Shown: piece by piece, positions 15,841-24,617 of the stretch
Numbering within the stretch: the stretch's first letter is position 1
How the letters are laid out: every line of letters begins with the position of its first letter
Assembly (NCBI GenBank): GCA_944321365.1
Contig: CALULA010000017.1
Coordinates: forward strand, 1-45,709
Direction of reading: 5' to 3'
DNA from: an uncultured Paraprevotella sp.
GTDB taxonomy: Bacteria > Bacteroidota > Bacteroidia > Bacteroidales > Bacteroidaceae
Length of the DNA: 45,709 bases
Position numbers and translations under genes: made by a program
The notes under the pieces: model-generated
What the model was told of the DNA's origin: nothing
Databases searched by the model: none
Seen by the model: only the letters and a program-made list of their open reading frames with translations

Positions 15841-18600
15841 TCACCACTCTGCCGGAGTGTCTGTCGCTTTCACCTCACGACTTGTATCGCCTATCATTAT
15901 CGTACAAGGCTTTCCTGCCGTATAGTACCATTCACCGTCTACATTGCACAACGACACATCTGTCGGCTCCTCAGCCTGAATCCTCACTCCGTCGGCCTCG
16001 AACCATGTGCCGTTACCCATCAGCAAACGTTGCGCAAGACCGCCGGCACTTCTGCGGAATACATACGACGCTTTTGCGCACAAACCTTCGCCCTTCACCG
16101 CCTCACTGCAGTCTGCCGACGAGAGGATGACATCCGTCTGCCCGTCTTTCAGCCTGACGGTGATGCCTGCGGCATCCTTACTCCGGCTCTCAGGGACAAA
16201 GAATGCCACCTTTTCAATCCGGCTTCCCTCCGTAGCCGTGGACGGCTCGAACACCGACACAAAAGGACGTGTCCAGGCCTCGCCTTCCTGACGGGCCACA
16301 TAAGTCAGCGTGGGCTGCCCCAAAACGGTATAAGGCATGGTCTTGTCCCGGCTCAACCCTTCCGTATCCGGACTCAGTGCGCGGAACACCTTGCGTTCCG
16401 GCATGCCCTGCTGCCACATCGTCATACGGATATCCTCTCCGCCATTCTCCGGATGGACGGTAAACACCGCACGCACATCCTGGTCTGTCCGGGCCACTTG
16501 CTGATCATATATATAGGAATAAGCATACAGATGGGCACCTGCAAAGCTCAGTTCCTCCGACGGAACAAAATCCAGCGGACTGCCGTCGGCCGCCGTCACC
16601 TCCATGGACTGTCCCAGATTGTGGTAGAAATAATCGTGCATCTTATCGCCCCCCTCACTCTTGCGACTGCGGAACACGTCTACGTAATAGCCTCCGCCGC
16701 CATCGACATCCACGATGCTCAACAGCCGCGTCTGGTCGGCCTGCGTCTCCGGTTCGCGGAAATAAGTCTCCGTGTAGCTGACGCCACGGAAGTAATCCGC
16801 CGATTCCAGATTCCGCTCATCAGCGTTGGAAGGCTGCGGATAGCTGTGCAGCAACTTGAAAGAATGGTTGCTTTTCATGACCGGATAAGACGAGACGCCG
16901 TCCACACACACCGTGTTGTGACTGGGGAACTGGCTATAATACTCCAGATAATCCAGACCGGAATATAAAGAATGCCCGATACCGGCATCGGGTCCGAGCG
17001 TCAGGCCTTTGCCATAGAACTCTACCGACAATCCGTTGGCATGTTGATGATTCCCCTCACTGGCGTTCAACGAATACATCAGACTGTTCCGGGCATCCAT
17101 TCCGTTACGCTGCACGAGCCAGCTGACCTTCGGAGAATAGAACGTCGGGCTGACATACTGTTCTATACGTCCGGGAGCTATTGTCGTGTCTATCTTCAGC
17201 ACATCCTGCGGATAAAGGTTACGCAGGTTCGCATCAGTCCGCGGGCGAGCGGAAGAAGTCGCAAAATCCGGGTCAAAACAACGCAACATAGCCGTGAATC
17301 GCTCTTCCTGTTCCCGCTTGCCGTAACGCTGGGCATTCCGGATCATGCTTTCAAAGAAACTGGTACGGAGGAACCAAGGATGCGTGTCGCCGAAACCGAC
17401 AATCTTGCGATTGGGGAAACAATATTGCGGAGTAGCGGCCACCGCTTTCTCTATGATGGGCATCTCCTCCAGCAGATCCCGCCCCATATATCTGTCAAAG
17501 AGCAAAAGGAAATCCGTGTAATCGTTCACCACATTACAACTGTAACCGGGACATTCGTTCCAGATGCCCGTCGCCGGGTCGAACCCGTAGCGTGCCAATG
17601 CTTCCAGTCCCCATTGACGCAGGGTGCTGTCCTTGGCCACGACATTCACATAATACTCTTTCCCCTTACCGTCGGCATAGGCATCGTTCCCGTCCAGCAC
17701 CAAGGCTATGGAAAAGATAAAGCGTGCCTGTATGATGTTCCAGTTATTATGCGGCACTCCGTTCTTCGTTATGACATCCGCCATTTTCTTCAAGGCACCG
17801 GCATAGAGCGGCATGTTCTTCGCGTAATGCTCCTTCATGTAACCGTACAGGAAGTCATAACATTCCGTCACGACCGGAACAATATCCTCATGTATCACCT
17901 CGAACGAGGTCATTCCCACAAGCGTCTGCTGATGCCCGTGATTCAAGTCGACGGGCACATCGCGGTAATATATGCCCTGCAAAAAGGTATCCAGCACCTT
18001 CGCAGCCATCCGGCCATATTTTTCCTCGCCCGTCAGCCACCACAGGTATGCCGCATCACGGGCATATTTCATTATGTCGACGTTACCGCTTTCTATCTGT
18101 GTGCCCACTTTTTCCGGTCGTACCCATTCCAAAGGCTGTCCGGGAAGATTGCGGTTTCTCATGTATACGCCTTTGGTCTCATCGGCATAGGGCAACCGTT
18201 CGTCTATTCCCGGCCGGGCATACGACGTGGCACCCGCTCTCGCTCCACTGAACATGACCGTCGGGACAGGGGCTTTCTTGTCACCCACATGACTGAACCA
18301 CTCCCCTCGCACATACACATCTTGGGCCTGCGTTTTCCAGTTCATATACAAACGTGAACTCAAATAATCTTCCTCACGGTCTGCATACGGATCCACCTTT
18401 TGTCTCAAAGCATTCACGACTTGCCGCGCCCATTCATTTTGTTCTATCAGTCTGAGCGTGCTTTCTTTCTGCGAAGCGGTAGTCACGATACGGGGATGGG
18501 ACAGACCGGACGACGTCTCCAAAGGAGCTGCCGCCACTGCCGCCGACAGGCTCATCCCCAGGAGACCTGTTGCGAAAGTGAACAGAAATCTTTTCATCAT
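15841..18600 (-). CDS. Heparinase II/III-like polysaccharide lyase (secreted)
   Basis: A 919-residue secreted protein with the two-domain plan of heparinase II/III-like lyases. After a signal peptide (about 1-25, SAAVAAAP) there is a helical toroid (about 40-470, with WWLTGEEKYGRMAAKVLDTF, HGHQQTLVGMTSFEVIHED and HNNWNIIQARF). A beta-sandwich follows, with EGNHQHANGLSVEFYGKG near 515-533. That segment matches the family's HxHxD-type metal/active region, but Asn stands where Asp is usual. The expected role is beta-elimination of a uronic-acid polymer, giving the unsaturated ends that GH88 removes. The CAZy family and substrate cannot be fixed here. Residues about 836-857 are encoded by three units of the 22-bp repeat array. 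It carries the shared 14-bp upstream motif. Confidence 0.8.
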   Translation of the reverse strand: MMKRFLFTFATGLLGMSLSAAVAAAPLETSSGLSHPRIVTTASQKESTLRLIEQNEWARQVVNALRQKVDPYADREEDYLSSRLYMNWKTQAQDVYVRGEWFSHVGDKKAPVPTVMFSGARAGATSYARPGIDERLPYADETKGVYMRNRNLPGQPLEWVRPEKVGTQIESGNVDIMKYARDAAYLWWLTGEEKYGRMAAKVLDTFLQGIYYRDVPVDLNHGHQQTLVGMTSFEVIHEDIVPVVTECYDFLYGYMKEHYAKNMPLYAGALKKMADVITKNGVPHNNWNIIQARFIFSIALVLDGNDAYADGKGKEYYVNVVAKDSTLRQWGLEALARYGFDPATGIWNECPGYSCNVVNDYTDFLLLFDRYMGRDLLEEMPIIEKAVAATPQYCFPNRKIVGFGDTHPWFLRTSFFESMIRNAQRYGKREQEERFTAMLRCFDPDFATSSARPRTDANLRNLYPQDVLKIDTTIAPGRIEQYVSPTFYSPKVSWLVQRNGMDARNSLMYSLNASEGNHQHANGLSVEFYGKGLTLGPDAGIGHSLYSGLDYLEYYSQFPSHNTVCVDGVSSYPVMKSNHSFKLLHSYPQPSNADERNLESADYFRGVSYTETYFREPETQADQTRLLSIVDVDGGGGYYVDVFRSRKSEGGDKMHDYFYHNLGQSMEVTAADGSPLDFVPSEELSFAGAHLYAYSYIYDQQVARTDQDVRAVFTVHPENGGEDIRMTMWQQGMPERKVFRALSPDTEGLSRDKTMPYTVLGQPTLTYVARQEGEAWTRPFVSVFEPSTATEGSRIEKVAFFVPESRSKDAAGITVRLKDGQTDVILSSADCSEAVKGEGLCAKASYVFRRSAGGLAQRLLMGNGTWFEADGVRIQAEEPTDVSLCNVDGEWYYTAGKPCTIMIGDTSREVKATDTPAEW
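16030..16095. repeat. 22-bp-period array inside the lyase coding sequence (three units)
   Basis: Cores TTGCGCAA (16030), CTGCGGAA (16052) and TTGCGCAC (16074) are spaced exactly 22 bp, with CGCCGGC after the first core as in the intergenic arrays. Three units make 66 bp, a multiple of three, so the lyase frame is kept and the stretch encodes about 22 residues (836-857). Confidence 0.7.
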
Positions 18601-18628
18601 AGCAATTTAGAATAATACGTTTCGTATA

Positions 18629-18642
18629 ATATATATACGAAC
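18629..18642 (-). promoter_or_regulatory. Candidate regulator site upstream of the lyase gene
   Basis: GTTCGTATATATAT (minus strand) begins 42 bp upstream of the lyase ATG and is identical to the motif upstream of the GH43 operon. Here it is also part of a dyad, TTCGTATA with TATACGAA separated by 5 bp (18621-18641). No standard -7 box is evident. Confidence 0.5.
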
Positions 18643-18661
18643 AAACGTGTCATTATACGTA

Positions 18662-21553
18662 TCAATACCACTCAATATTTGAGCTATAACTACTTTGTTT
18701 TTTCCATTTTAACACATCAGCCAATTCTGACGCGTTGGCGGAAAAGGTAAAGTTATAAGAAGTATAAGGACTCAAGACCACACTGGCCGACATGGAAAAG
18801 CAGTGCAGGTCGCGCGATATGGAGGCCGTGGTCATGGACAAACGGTGATAATTGAAATCATAACCGGAAGAATAAGTCAGGTTCCAGCCGTCCGATATGC
18901 GTATGTTTCCCGAAAAATTCAACGTATGAGTCAGACGGTAAGGATAACGCATTTTCTTCACGTTAATCCGCGCACTGGTATTTTCCGACATCGTGACACC
19001 ATAAGAAACGGTAAACGACCAAGGCAGTTTGAACTTCAGATACCCATCCTCGTCCACTTCTGCCTTTTCCGGTTCTTTCCTTGCGCCCTCCCGTTCCGCT
19101 TTCTTGCGGTCGGGGTCAATGTTCGTGTCGCCCACTTCTTCCTCTTCTTCCTCTGTACGCTGCACATCTTCCGTGCTCGGCTTTCCCCATCCGAAGAGTT
19201 TCTTGAACGTTTCGTTATTAAAGGTATAGGACAGGTTCTGCGACATGCCCTGGAAACGACCGAAACGCCCGTAAGACCATTCCGTACGATCGCCTTCACG
19301 CACGTTGCCGTTCTCATCGAACTCATAGGCATACGTAGCAAAAACAGCATTCATGCTGAATGTATAGTTCCACGGCGTTTTGATACGCACACGCATAGAC
19401 AAATCGCTCCAAGGCTGACGCTCTGCCGCCATGTTGTAGCTCAGACTGGCTCCCAATTCGTCTATCAGACTAATCTTACGCAAGGAATCATTTTTTGTGC
19501 GCACCTTCATCTCAATGTTATTGGATATATCCATAGAGATGTTACCGGTCTTGCCCTGGCCGGGCACGCCGTACAGACTGCCGCTGTAAGGCGAGTAGTT
19601 CACGGTGGATACCTCCCCGTTCTCATCCGTTCTGACGTATGACGTATAATATCCATAGCGTCTTGCACCAAAGTCTGGAGCATAACTAAAGCTCACCGTA
19701 GGCGTAAACACGTGCCGGATGGCTTGAATCTTCTTTCCGAACAGCGGAGTATAGAAACCGTACAGCTTCGTAGTAGCCGACACGCTCATGTCATAGTTGT
19801 ACACGTTTTGGAATCCCCAGATCGTGTCCGTCACCTCACGCTGACGCTCTTCGTCCCAATGCCGCATCACCTTATGAGAATACATGCGGTCGGTGAAGTT
19901 GAACTGAGGCGTGATGTTGATATAGTTAAACAAGCTGAAAGTCGCACTGATGGGAATACTATGCCGCATTCCGTTACGCCAGTCCTTAATCAGATTCGAT
20001 TTGAAAAGCAGATTTTCTTTCGTGTCGATGCTGTTGCTCAGACTTCCCGTGTAGCTCAATGCAATCTTTTCATACCAACGCTCCTTTCCTGCAGCCCGTT
20101 TACGTTTGAAAGGATAGAAGCGCGCCAGTGTAATATCAAGGCTCGGCAAAGTCATAGAGATGGAAGAATCCTGCACGTTCTGCGACAGGTTGAAAGAACT
20201 GGAGAGCGTCAGGCCTATGCGTTCAAAGGTTTTTGAATAAGCCACACTGGAAGTTCTCGTACTCTGAGTGTAATTTTCCGGATTGTACATGCTCACCAGA
20301 TTGTTGCGCTCATAGTTCGACGTAGCGAAGTTGACGCTCGCCGAAAAGCTCTGTGTCGGATTAGCCTTGGCATCCTGACGGTGTGTCCATTGTATTTTAA
20401 AGCTCGTGGATTTGGAATAGTCCGGCATATTCTTCTCACCTTCCACAGTATTCTGATAACTCAAGAAGAAATTGCCGGAGAAACGATACCTCTTGCGATA
20501 ATTGGATTGCGCACTCAGCCCCCAGGATCCCTTAGTATAAATCTCACCGATGAGCTTCAGGTCTATCTTATCATTGATAGCAAAATAGTATCCACCGTCA
20601 CGCAAATAAAAGCCTCGTACACTCTCGTCGCCGAGTGTGGGCATGATGAATCCCGAAGAATACTTCTTGCTGAAAGGAAAAAAGCCGTAAGGAATAGCCA
20701 ATGGCAGGGGGACGTCCTCTATCACGAGGTAGGCCGGACCGAAAACCACGTCTTTCCCCGGACGCACCTTTGCTCTTGTCAACGCCATGTAGAAGTGAGG
20801 ATGCTTGGCATTGCAAGTAGTGTATTTTCCATGACGGACATACATGACGCCCTCTGCGTCGCGTTTAGACTCCTCACTGATGAGAAATCCGTCGCCCTGT
20901 TGGGTATAGACGTTATCAATAAAGGCCTTCCGAGTCTTGAAGTTATAGCTGATTCGTTCCGGTTCATACTGGTCACTGCCTTGTTTGAACACGGGCTGGT
21001 TCTGCACTTTTCCCGTAGAGTCCGGACGCCCCACGGCATGCACAATGCTGCTGTCCAGATTCATCGTAATCCAGTCTGCCTGCAGTTCCAGGTTTGTATA
21101 GTTCACCTTACTGTCGCCATAGAGGTTGGCGTTGCCCAACCCGGCCTCAAAGGTTACGGAATCCGAGGCTGTATATTCCACGGGTCGGTCCAGCACGGAC
21201 TTACTTTGCTTCACGGTATCAGCCATCAAGGTGTCGGCCGATATACTGTCGGCCCCTGCAAGGCTGTCGGGCATCGCCAGACTGCCGGTGGAATCTGCGG
21301 CTGCAGCCTGCACCTTTTCCGGCACATCAGCAGGCTGCAGGCTTTCATTCTGTGTGGTCTGCAGGGACAGACTGTCTGGAATGCTGTCGGCCATGACCGA
21401 TGAAGAAAGAGATGACGCAGCGGAAAAGTCCTCTTTCCCCCCGTTTTGAGCAAGCACACAAATCGAACTGCCGATCAGGAAAAATATTGCTACCTTTGTT
21501 TTCAACCGAAAGTCTGTCTTATTCTTTGTCTGTAAACGACTGCAAAAATACAT
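18662..21553 (-). CDS. lptD: Outer-membrane LPS assembly protein LptD
   Basis: A 963-residue protein of the LptD/OstA family, the outer-membrane beta-barrel that inserts lipopolysaccharide into the outer leaflet. A signal peptide (about 15-36, IFFLIGSSICVLAQ) is followed by a Ser/Asp-rich linker and an OstA-type beta-jellyroll (about 125-255: VTFEAGLGNANLYGDSKVNY, then ADWITMNLDSSIVHAVG). The barrel part has the conserved PLPLAIPYGFFPFSKKYSSG near 290 and ends in an aromatic residue (SNIEWY), as barrel proteins do. An acidic/charged loop rich in Glu and Lys lies near 830-860. The length is usual for Bacteroidetes. It follows the HD-domain gene by 9 bp, in one operon. Confidence 0.93.
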   Translation of the reverse strand: MYFCSRLQTKNKTDFRLKTKVAIFFLIGSSICVLAQNGGKEDFSAASSLSSSVMADSIPDSLSLQTTQNESLQPADVPEKVQAAAADSTGSLAMPDSLAGADSISADTLMADTVKQSKSVLDRPVEYTASDSVTFEAGLGNANLYGDSKVNYTNLELQADWITMNLDSSIVHAVGRPDSTGKVQNQPVFKQGSDQYEPERISYNFKTRKAFIDNVYTQQGDGFLISEESKRDAEGVMYVRHGKYTTCNAKHPHFYMALTRAKVRPGKDVVFGPAYLVIEDVPLPLAIPYGFFPFSKKYSSGFIMPTLGDESVRGFYLRDGGYYFAINDKIDLKLIGEIYTKGSWGLSAQSNYRKRYRFSGNFFLSYQNTVEGEKNMPDYSKSTSFKIQWTHRQDAKANPTQSFSASVNFATSNYERNNLVSMYNPENYTQSTRTSSVAYSKTFERIGLTLSSSFNLSQNVQDSSISMTLPSLDITLARFYPFKRKRAAGKERWYEKIALSYTGSLSNSIDTKENLLFKSNLIKDWRNGMRHSIPISATFSLFNYINITPQFNFTDRMYSHKVMRHWDEERQREVTDTIWGFQNVYNYDMSVSATTKLYGFYTPLFGKKIQAIRHVFTPTVSFSYAPDFGARRYGYYTSYVRTDENGEVSTVNYSPYSGSLYGVPGQGKTGNISMDISNNIEMKVRTKNDSLRKISLIDELGASLSYNMAAERQPWSDLSMRVRIKTPWNYTFSMNAVFATYAYEFDENGNVREGDRTEWSYGRFGRFQGMSQNLSYTFNNETFKKLFGWGKPSTEDVQRTEEEEEEVGDTNIDPDRKKAEREGARKEPEKAEVDEDGYLKFKLPWSFTVSYGVTMSENTSARINVKKMRYPYRLTHTLNFSGNIRISDGWNLTYSSGYDFNYHRLSMTTASISRDLHCFSMSASVVLSPYTSYNFTFSANASELADVLKWKKQSSYSSNIEWY

Positions 21554-21562
21554 AAAATCCGC

Positions 21563-22120
21563 CTAACGGGCGATATTTTCCGCAAAAATATCCATCCAGT
21601 GGCGGAAACGGAGAGCACCGTCTGCCCCGTGTTTGGACACACTCTTCAATGCCTGCTCCGGCGTTCGCTCACGGTCAAGATGAGATTTGGAATAGAATTT
21701 GTCGGCATAACAGACCAACTGTTCCTCGATAGTCTCCGGCAGATAGTCTTGAACGGGGATGTCCAATCCTTTTGCTATGATTTCCGCTTTGGATATGCCC
21801 GCGCCGGTATGCCGCTCACAGACCCTGGCATGACGCGGGAACCCTTCTTTGCGCATCATTTCCGCCCCGACATATCCATGACAGATGTACGGCGCATCTC
21901 CGAAACATAAGATTTCCGGCGCATCGGTCTGCAGAATACCTATGTCATGCACCAATGCCGCTTCTTCAACAAATGCCGTGTCTATATTCAATTCGGGATG
22001 AAGAGCGGCTATCTTCAGGCAGCGGTCGGCCACTTTGCGGCTGTGCCGCCACAAGATGTCACGCAGTTGCGGCGTTGCCGCATAGTACTTATCAATCAGC
22101 GCAATTGCATTCATTTTCAT
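21563..22120 (-). CDS. HD-domain phosphohydrolase-like protein
   Basis: A 185-residue cytoplasmic protein of the HD superfamily (metal-dependent phosphohydrolases). The metal ligands can be placed in HSRKVADRCL (first His), LVHDIGIL (HD pair), HGYVGAEMM, RHTG and YADKFYSK (last Asp). The length fits the short one-domain HD proteins often annotated as hydrolases of unknown substrate. It is the first gene of an operon with lptD, 9 bp apart; a -7 box TACTTTTG lies at 22148-22141, about 20 bp before the ATG. A link between its activity and LPS export is not established. Confidence 0.9.
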   Translation of the reverse strand: MKMNAIALIDKYYAATPQLRDILWRHSRKVADRCLKIAALHPELNIDTAFVEEAALVHDIGILQTDAPEILCFGDAPYICHGYVGAEMMRKEGFPRHARVCERHTGAGISKAEIIAKGLDIPVQDYLPETIEEQLVCYADKFYSKSHLDRERTPEQALKSVSKHGADGALRFRHWMDIFAENIAR

Positions 22121-22186
22121 TTCCTATCGCATTACGGACACAAAAGTACGACAAAAAACCTATATTACCGCTCCTCTTACCGTTTT

Positions 22187-24160
22187 TTAATGATTCTCGA
22201 ACTTACGGGAACTGCCGTCGGGCGCAACAATCACATAAATGCCCTTGGGCAGACTGTAAAGCGTCCGCCGGACTTCGTCGGCCGGCACCGAGCCGACCTG
22301 ATATCCCTGCAACGTATAAATTGCATGCGCTCCGGTTTGCACGTCTGCCTGAATTTCCGCCACGCCGTCTGCGCCAGGGACATGGAAATCATAAGCATAA
22401 CTGTCACCCCAGGCAGGACGGATGTGAAGCGTGTAATCGGCACCGGGCTGCAGCCCGCCGAAAGTGACCGTGTCGCATATTGCCTCTCCGGGGGGGATAT
22501 TCAACAGCGACCAGTGACTGTATCCCCGCTCCATTCCTTCCTGAATCAAGTCATACGTCAGCAAATTGTTTACCCAATCGGTCGTCCCTGTATTGTCCAT
22601 CTCCACCCGGAATACGCCATGACGACTGTCCAGAACCAGCGGTTCGACAGCCTTAACGCTCAAATAAGTGTTCCTTGCTCCTTCCACTTCCACCGGTTCC
22701 AGGTAAAGCACGTGTTCCATGTCGCCCGTGGCCCCTAAATACAGACGGCCCGACTGCCGGAAATAGCACCGCACAGGCACCGTCTCCGTGCGGCCGGGAT
22801 AAAGAGTCAACGCTGTTATTCCGACATTCGTAACTGAGTCCCAGTCCACCTCGCCCGCCTGTTCTGCCGTAAATAACAATAAGGTGTAGGTTATCGTATC
22901 TGCCGAATGATTGGTCAGGGTCACATCCGCCGTCGCATAAAAGCGCGTATCCGGAGCGTGACTGAAAGCCAGACGGTCCACGGCAACATCTTCGCTGTCG
23001 TATGTCAGCGTGTCGCCCGGAAAATCCGGAAGGCTTTCCGGATGAAAAGCCAATGCACACTGATTACAGAAATAGCCCAACTCACGCCCCATTCCGGTAG
23101 GGTCATCCGGATTTTCCAGCACATTCAGGATATCCACATTGAAATATCCGTCATAAAATCCGCCGCATTCTCCCCAGCGGATATGGAAAAAACCGTCCTC
23201 GTCCATACCGTCCAGGACAAAAGCATGTCCGACAAAAGCCATGTTATATCCTTGATAGACCAACGGGACACCGCGCCGCAGCTCATATTGCAACAGCTCC
23301 ATCCAACGGTCGGGTGAGTAACGCGAACGGTCGTAAAGCCTTACGTATTCATAACCGAAGACGTACCGCAACGGCAACAACAAGTCAACCACATTACTCC
23401 CGGACGCATGCTCACCATAATTCATGTGGCAGGCCATTCCGCAATATAAGGCCAGTTCCTGCACGGCACGCGCTTCCGCATCCGTATAAATGCCGTCATA
23501 GCTGTCGAGCATATTCGCCCAGTCTATTTGCGTTCCCGGCATGACATCCGGCAATGTGTAGTGTTCTGTCGACCAACCATGCAGAGTGTCCTGCAACACA
23601 TCGGGCCACGCATAATAACGCATCACCTCGGAAGTCGCGGTAGCCACGCAACCCACCTTGCAAGGCACGTCGCTCACCTCGCCGTCATCATCGCGGTAAT
23701 AAGGGCACAGGCCGTTATAAGGAGCGTCCTGATGCCACACCGAAGTCAGCAGCGGAGGCACAGGGACGGAAGAACGCTCCCCGCCGGAAAGCGGGCCGGA
23801 CGCATTCATCCAGCCGGACAAGACTGCCGGACACGCGGCTTCACGCACATCGGACGTCAGGCTGTAGCCGGCAACCACCGGCTGTCCGGCACTTCCGGCC
23901 ACCCAGACAAACCCTTTACCGCCGGAGGGCACGAACACATAGCCGCTCCGCACCGCATACAACAGCTGCATCGCATCGCCCACACCCGTTGCACCATACC
24001 CGCGTTTGGCCACCCCGCCCTTCCGTTGCCAGAAAGCCATGGCCACCTCGCGCGCGGACGTTTCCGTCAGCGACAAATCCGCCCGCACTGCCACCGTCCC
24101 GCAACAGGCCAGGACAAGCAGGCACAAACATCTCACTACCGTATTCATCATCAAGCTCAT
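22187..24160 (-). CDS. C10 family cysteine protease (streptopain-like), secreted
   Basis: A protease of about 657 residues related to streptococcal SpeB and Bacteroides Bfp/Btp enzymes. A signal peptide (CLCLLVLACCGTVAVRADLS) is followed by a pro-region with the inhibitory-fold pattern (EVAMAFWQRKG, FVWVAGSAGQPVVAGYS). The catalytic domain has Cys about 171 in VGCVATATSEVMRYYAWP and His about 312 in GHAFVLDGMDEDGFFHIRWG. The usual WGWGG after the His reads WGECGG, an unusual change. The last 60 residues (YTLQGYQVG, LPKGIYVI) look like a worn type IX secretion-style C-terminal domain. I place the start near 24160 because the -7 box TACATTTG lies at 24183-24176, downstream of the longer in-frame starts; the ATGs at 24151 and 24148 are alternatives. 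Confidence 0.9.
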   Translation of the reverse strand: MSLMMNTVVRCLCLLVLACCGTVAVRADLSLTETSAREVAMAFWQRKGGVAKRGYGATGVGDAMQLLYAVRSGYVFVPSGGKGFVWVAGSAGQPVVAGYSLTSDVREAACPAVLSGWMNASGPLSGGERSSVPVPPLLTSVWHQDAPYNGLCPYYRDDDGEVSDVPCKVGCVATATSEVMRYYAWPDVLQDTLHGWSTEHYTLPDVMPGTQIDWANMLDSYDGIYTDAEARAVQELALYCGMACHMNYGEHASGSNVVDLLLPLRYVFGYEYVRLYDRSRYSPDRWMELLQYELRRGVPLVYQGYNMAFVGHAFVLDGMDEDGFFHIRWGECGGFYDGYFNVDILNVLENPDDPTGMGRELGYFCNQCALAFHPESLPDFPGDTLTYDSEDVAVDRLAFSHAPDTRFYATADVTLTNHSADTITYTLLLFTAEQAGEVDWDSVTNVGITALTLYPGRTETVPVRCYFRQSGRLYLGATGDMEHVLYLEPVEVEGARNTYLSVKAVEPLVLDSRHGVFRVEMDNTGTTDWVNNLLTYDLIQEGMERGYSHWSLLNIPPGEAICDTVTFGGLQPGADYTLHIRPAWGDSYAYDFHVPGADGVAEIQADVQTGAHAIYTLQGYQVGSVPADEVRRTLYSLPKGIYVIVAPDGSSRKFENH

Positions 24161-24175
24161 TTTCAAAACATGCTG

Positions 24176-24183
24176 CAAATGTA
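24176..24183 (-). promoter_or_regulatory. -7 box of the C10 protease gene
   Basis: TACATTTG on the minus strand matches TAnnTTTG exactly. No good TTTG is found at the normal distance upstream. Its position makes the longer in-frame starts, which run through the repeat array, unlikely. Confidence 0.6.
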
Positions 24184-24282
24184 GACAAAAAATCCCGTAG
24201 TGCAGGACCTGCAAGGAACAAATGTGCCGCGTCTCCCGCCCATCAGGTTCTTTTCCATTCATGAAACTGACGTTTCCTCTTC

Positions 24283-24392
24283 CCGTACAGCACCCGGAAA
24301 AGTCTTCCGCAAGACCCGGAAAAATCTTCCGCAAGACTTGGAAAAGTCTTCCGCAAGACTTTGGAGGGTATTCCGCAACCGTTCCGTCCACG
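24283..24392. repeat. 22-bp-period tandem array, locus 3 (four clear units plus one decayed)
   Basis: TTCCGCAA occurs at 24305, 24327, 24349 and 24371, each 22 bp from the last. A decayed unit at 24283 keeps the spacer (ACCCGGAAAA then TC) though its core has diverged. Spacers here are more alike than in the other arrays (GAC, GGAAAA). It lies between the C10 protease promoter and the fimbrial-operon terminator. Confidence 0.85.
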
Positions 24393-24510
24393 CACCGTCT
24401 TCGCCTCCGTCTGACTGCGCGGACGCACAACCGGACATTGCCGGCATATCATTTGCCTTTCTCATACAACACAGGCTTCAGGCTATCAACCGCTCAGCGA
24501 ATATCACGGT

Positions 24511-24564
24511 CAAAAACAAAAAGGAAGGAAGAGAACTCCGGCAAATATGCCGAAGCTCTCTTCC
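24511..24564 (-). terminator. Intrinsic terminator of the fimbrial operon
   Basis: GGAAGAGA and TCTCTTCC (24527-24534, 24557-24564) enclose a second stem CGGCA/TGCCG. On the minus strand it is followed by TTTTTGTTTTTG (24522-24511). It is about 55 bp past the last fimbrial gene. Confidence 0.8.
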
Positions 24565-24617
24565 TGAACCGCGTTCCATCGAAACCGTTTCCCGCCAACA
24601 ACCGGCAAAACGTTTCT

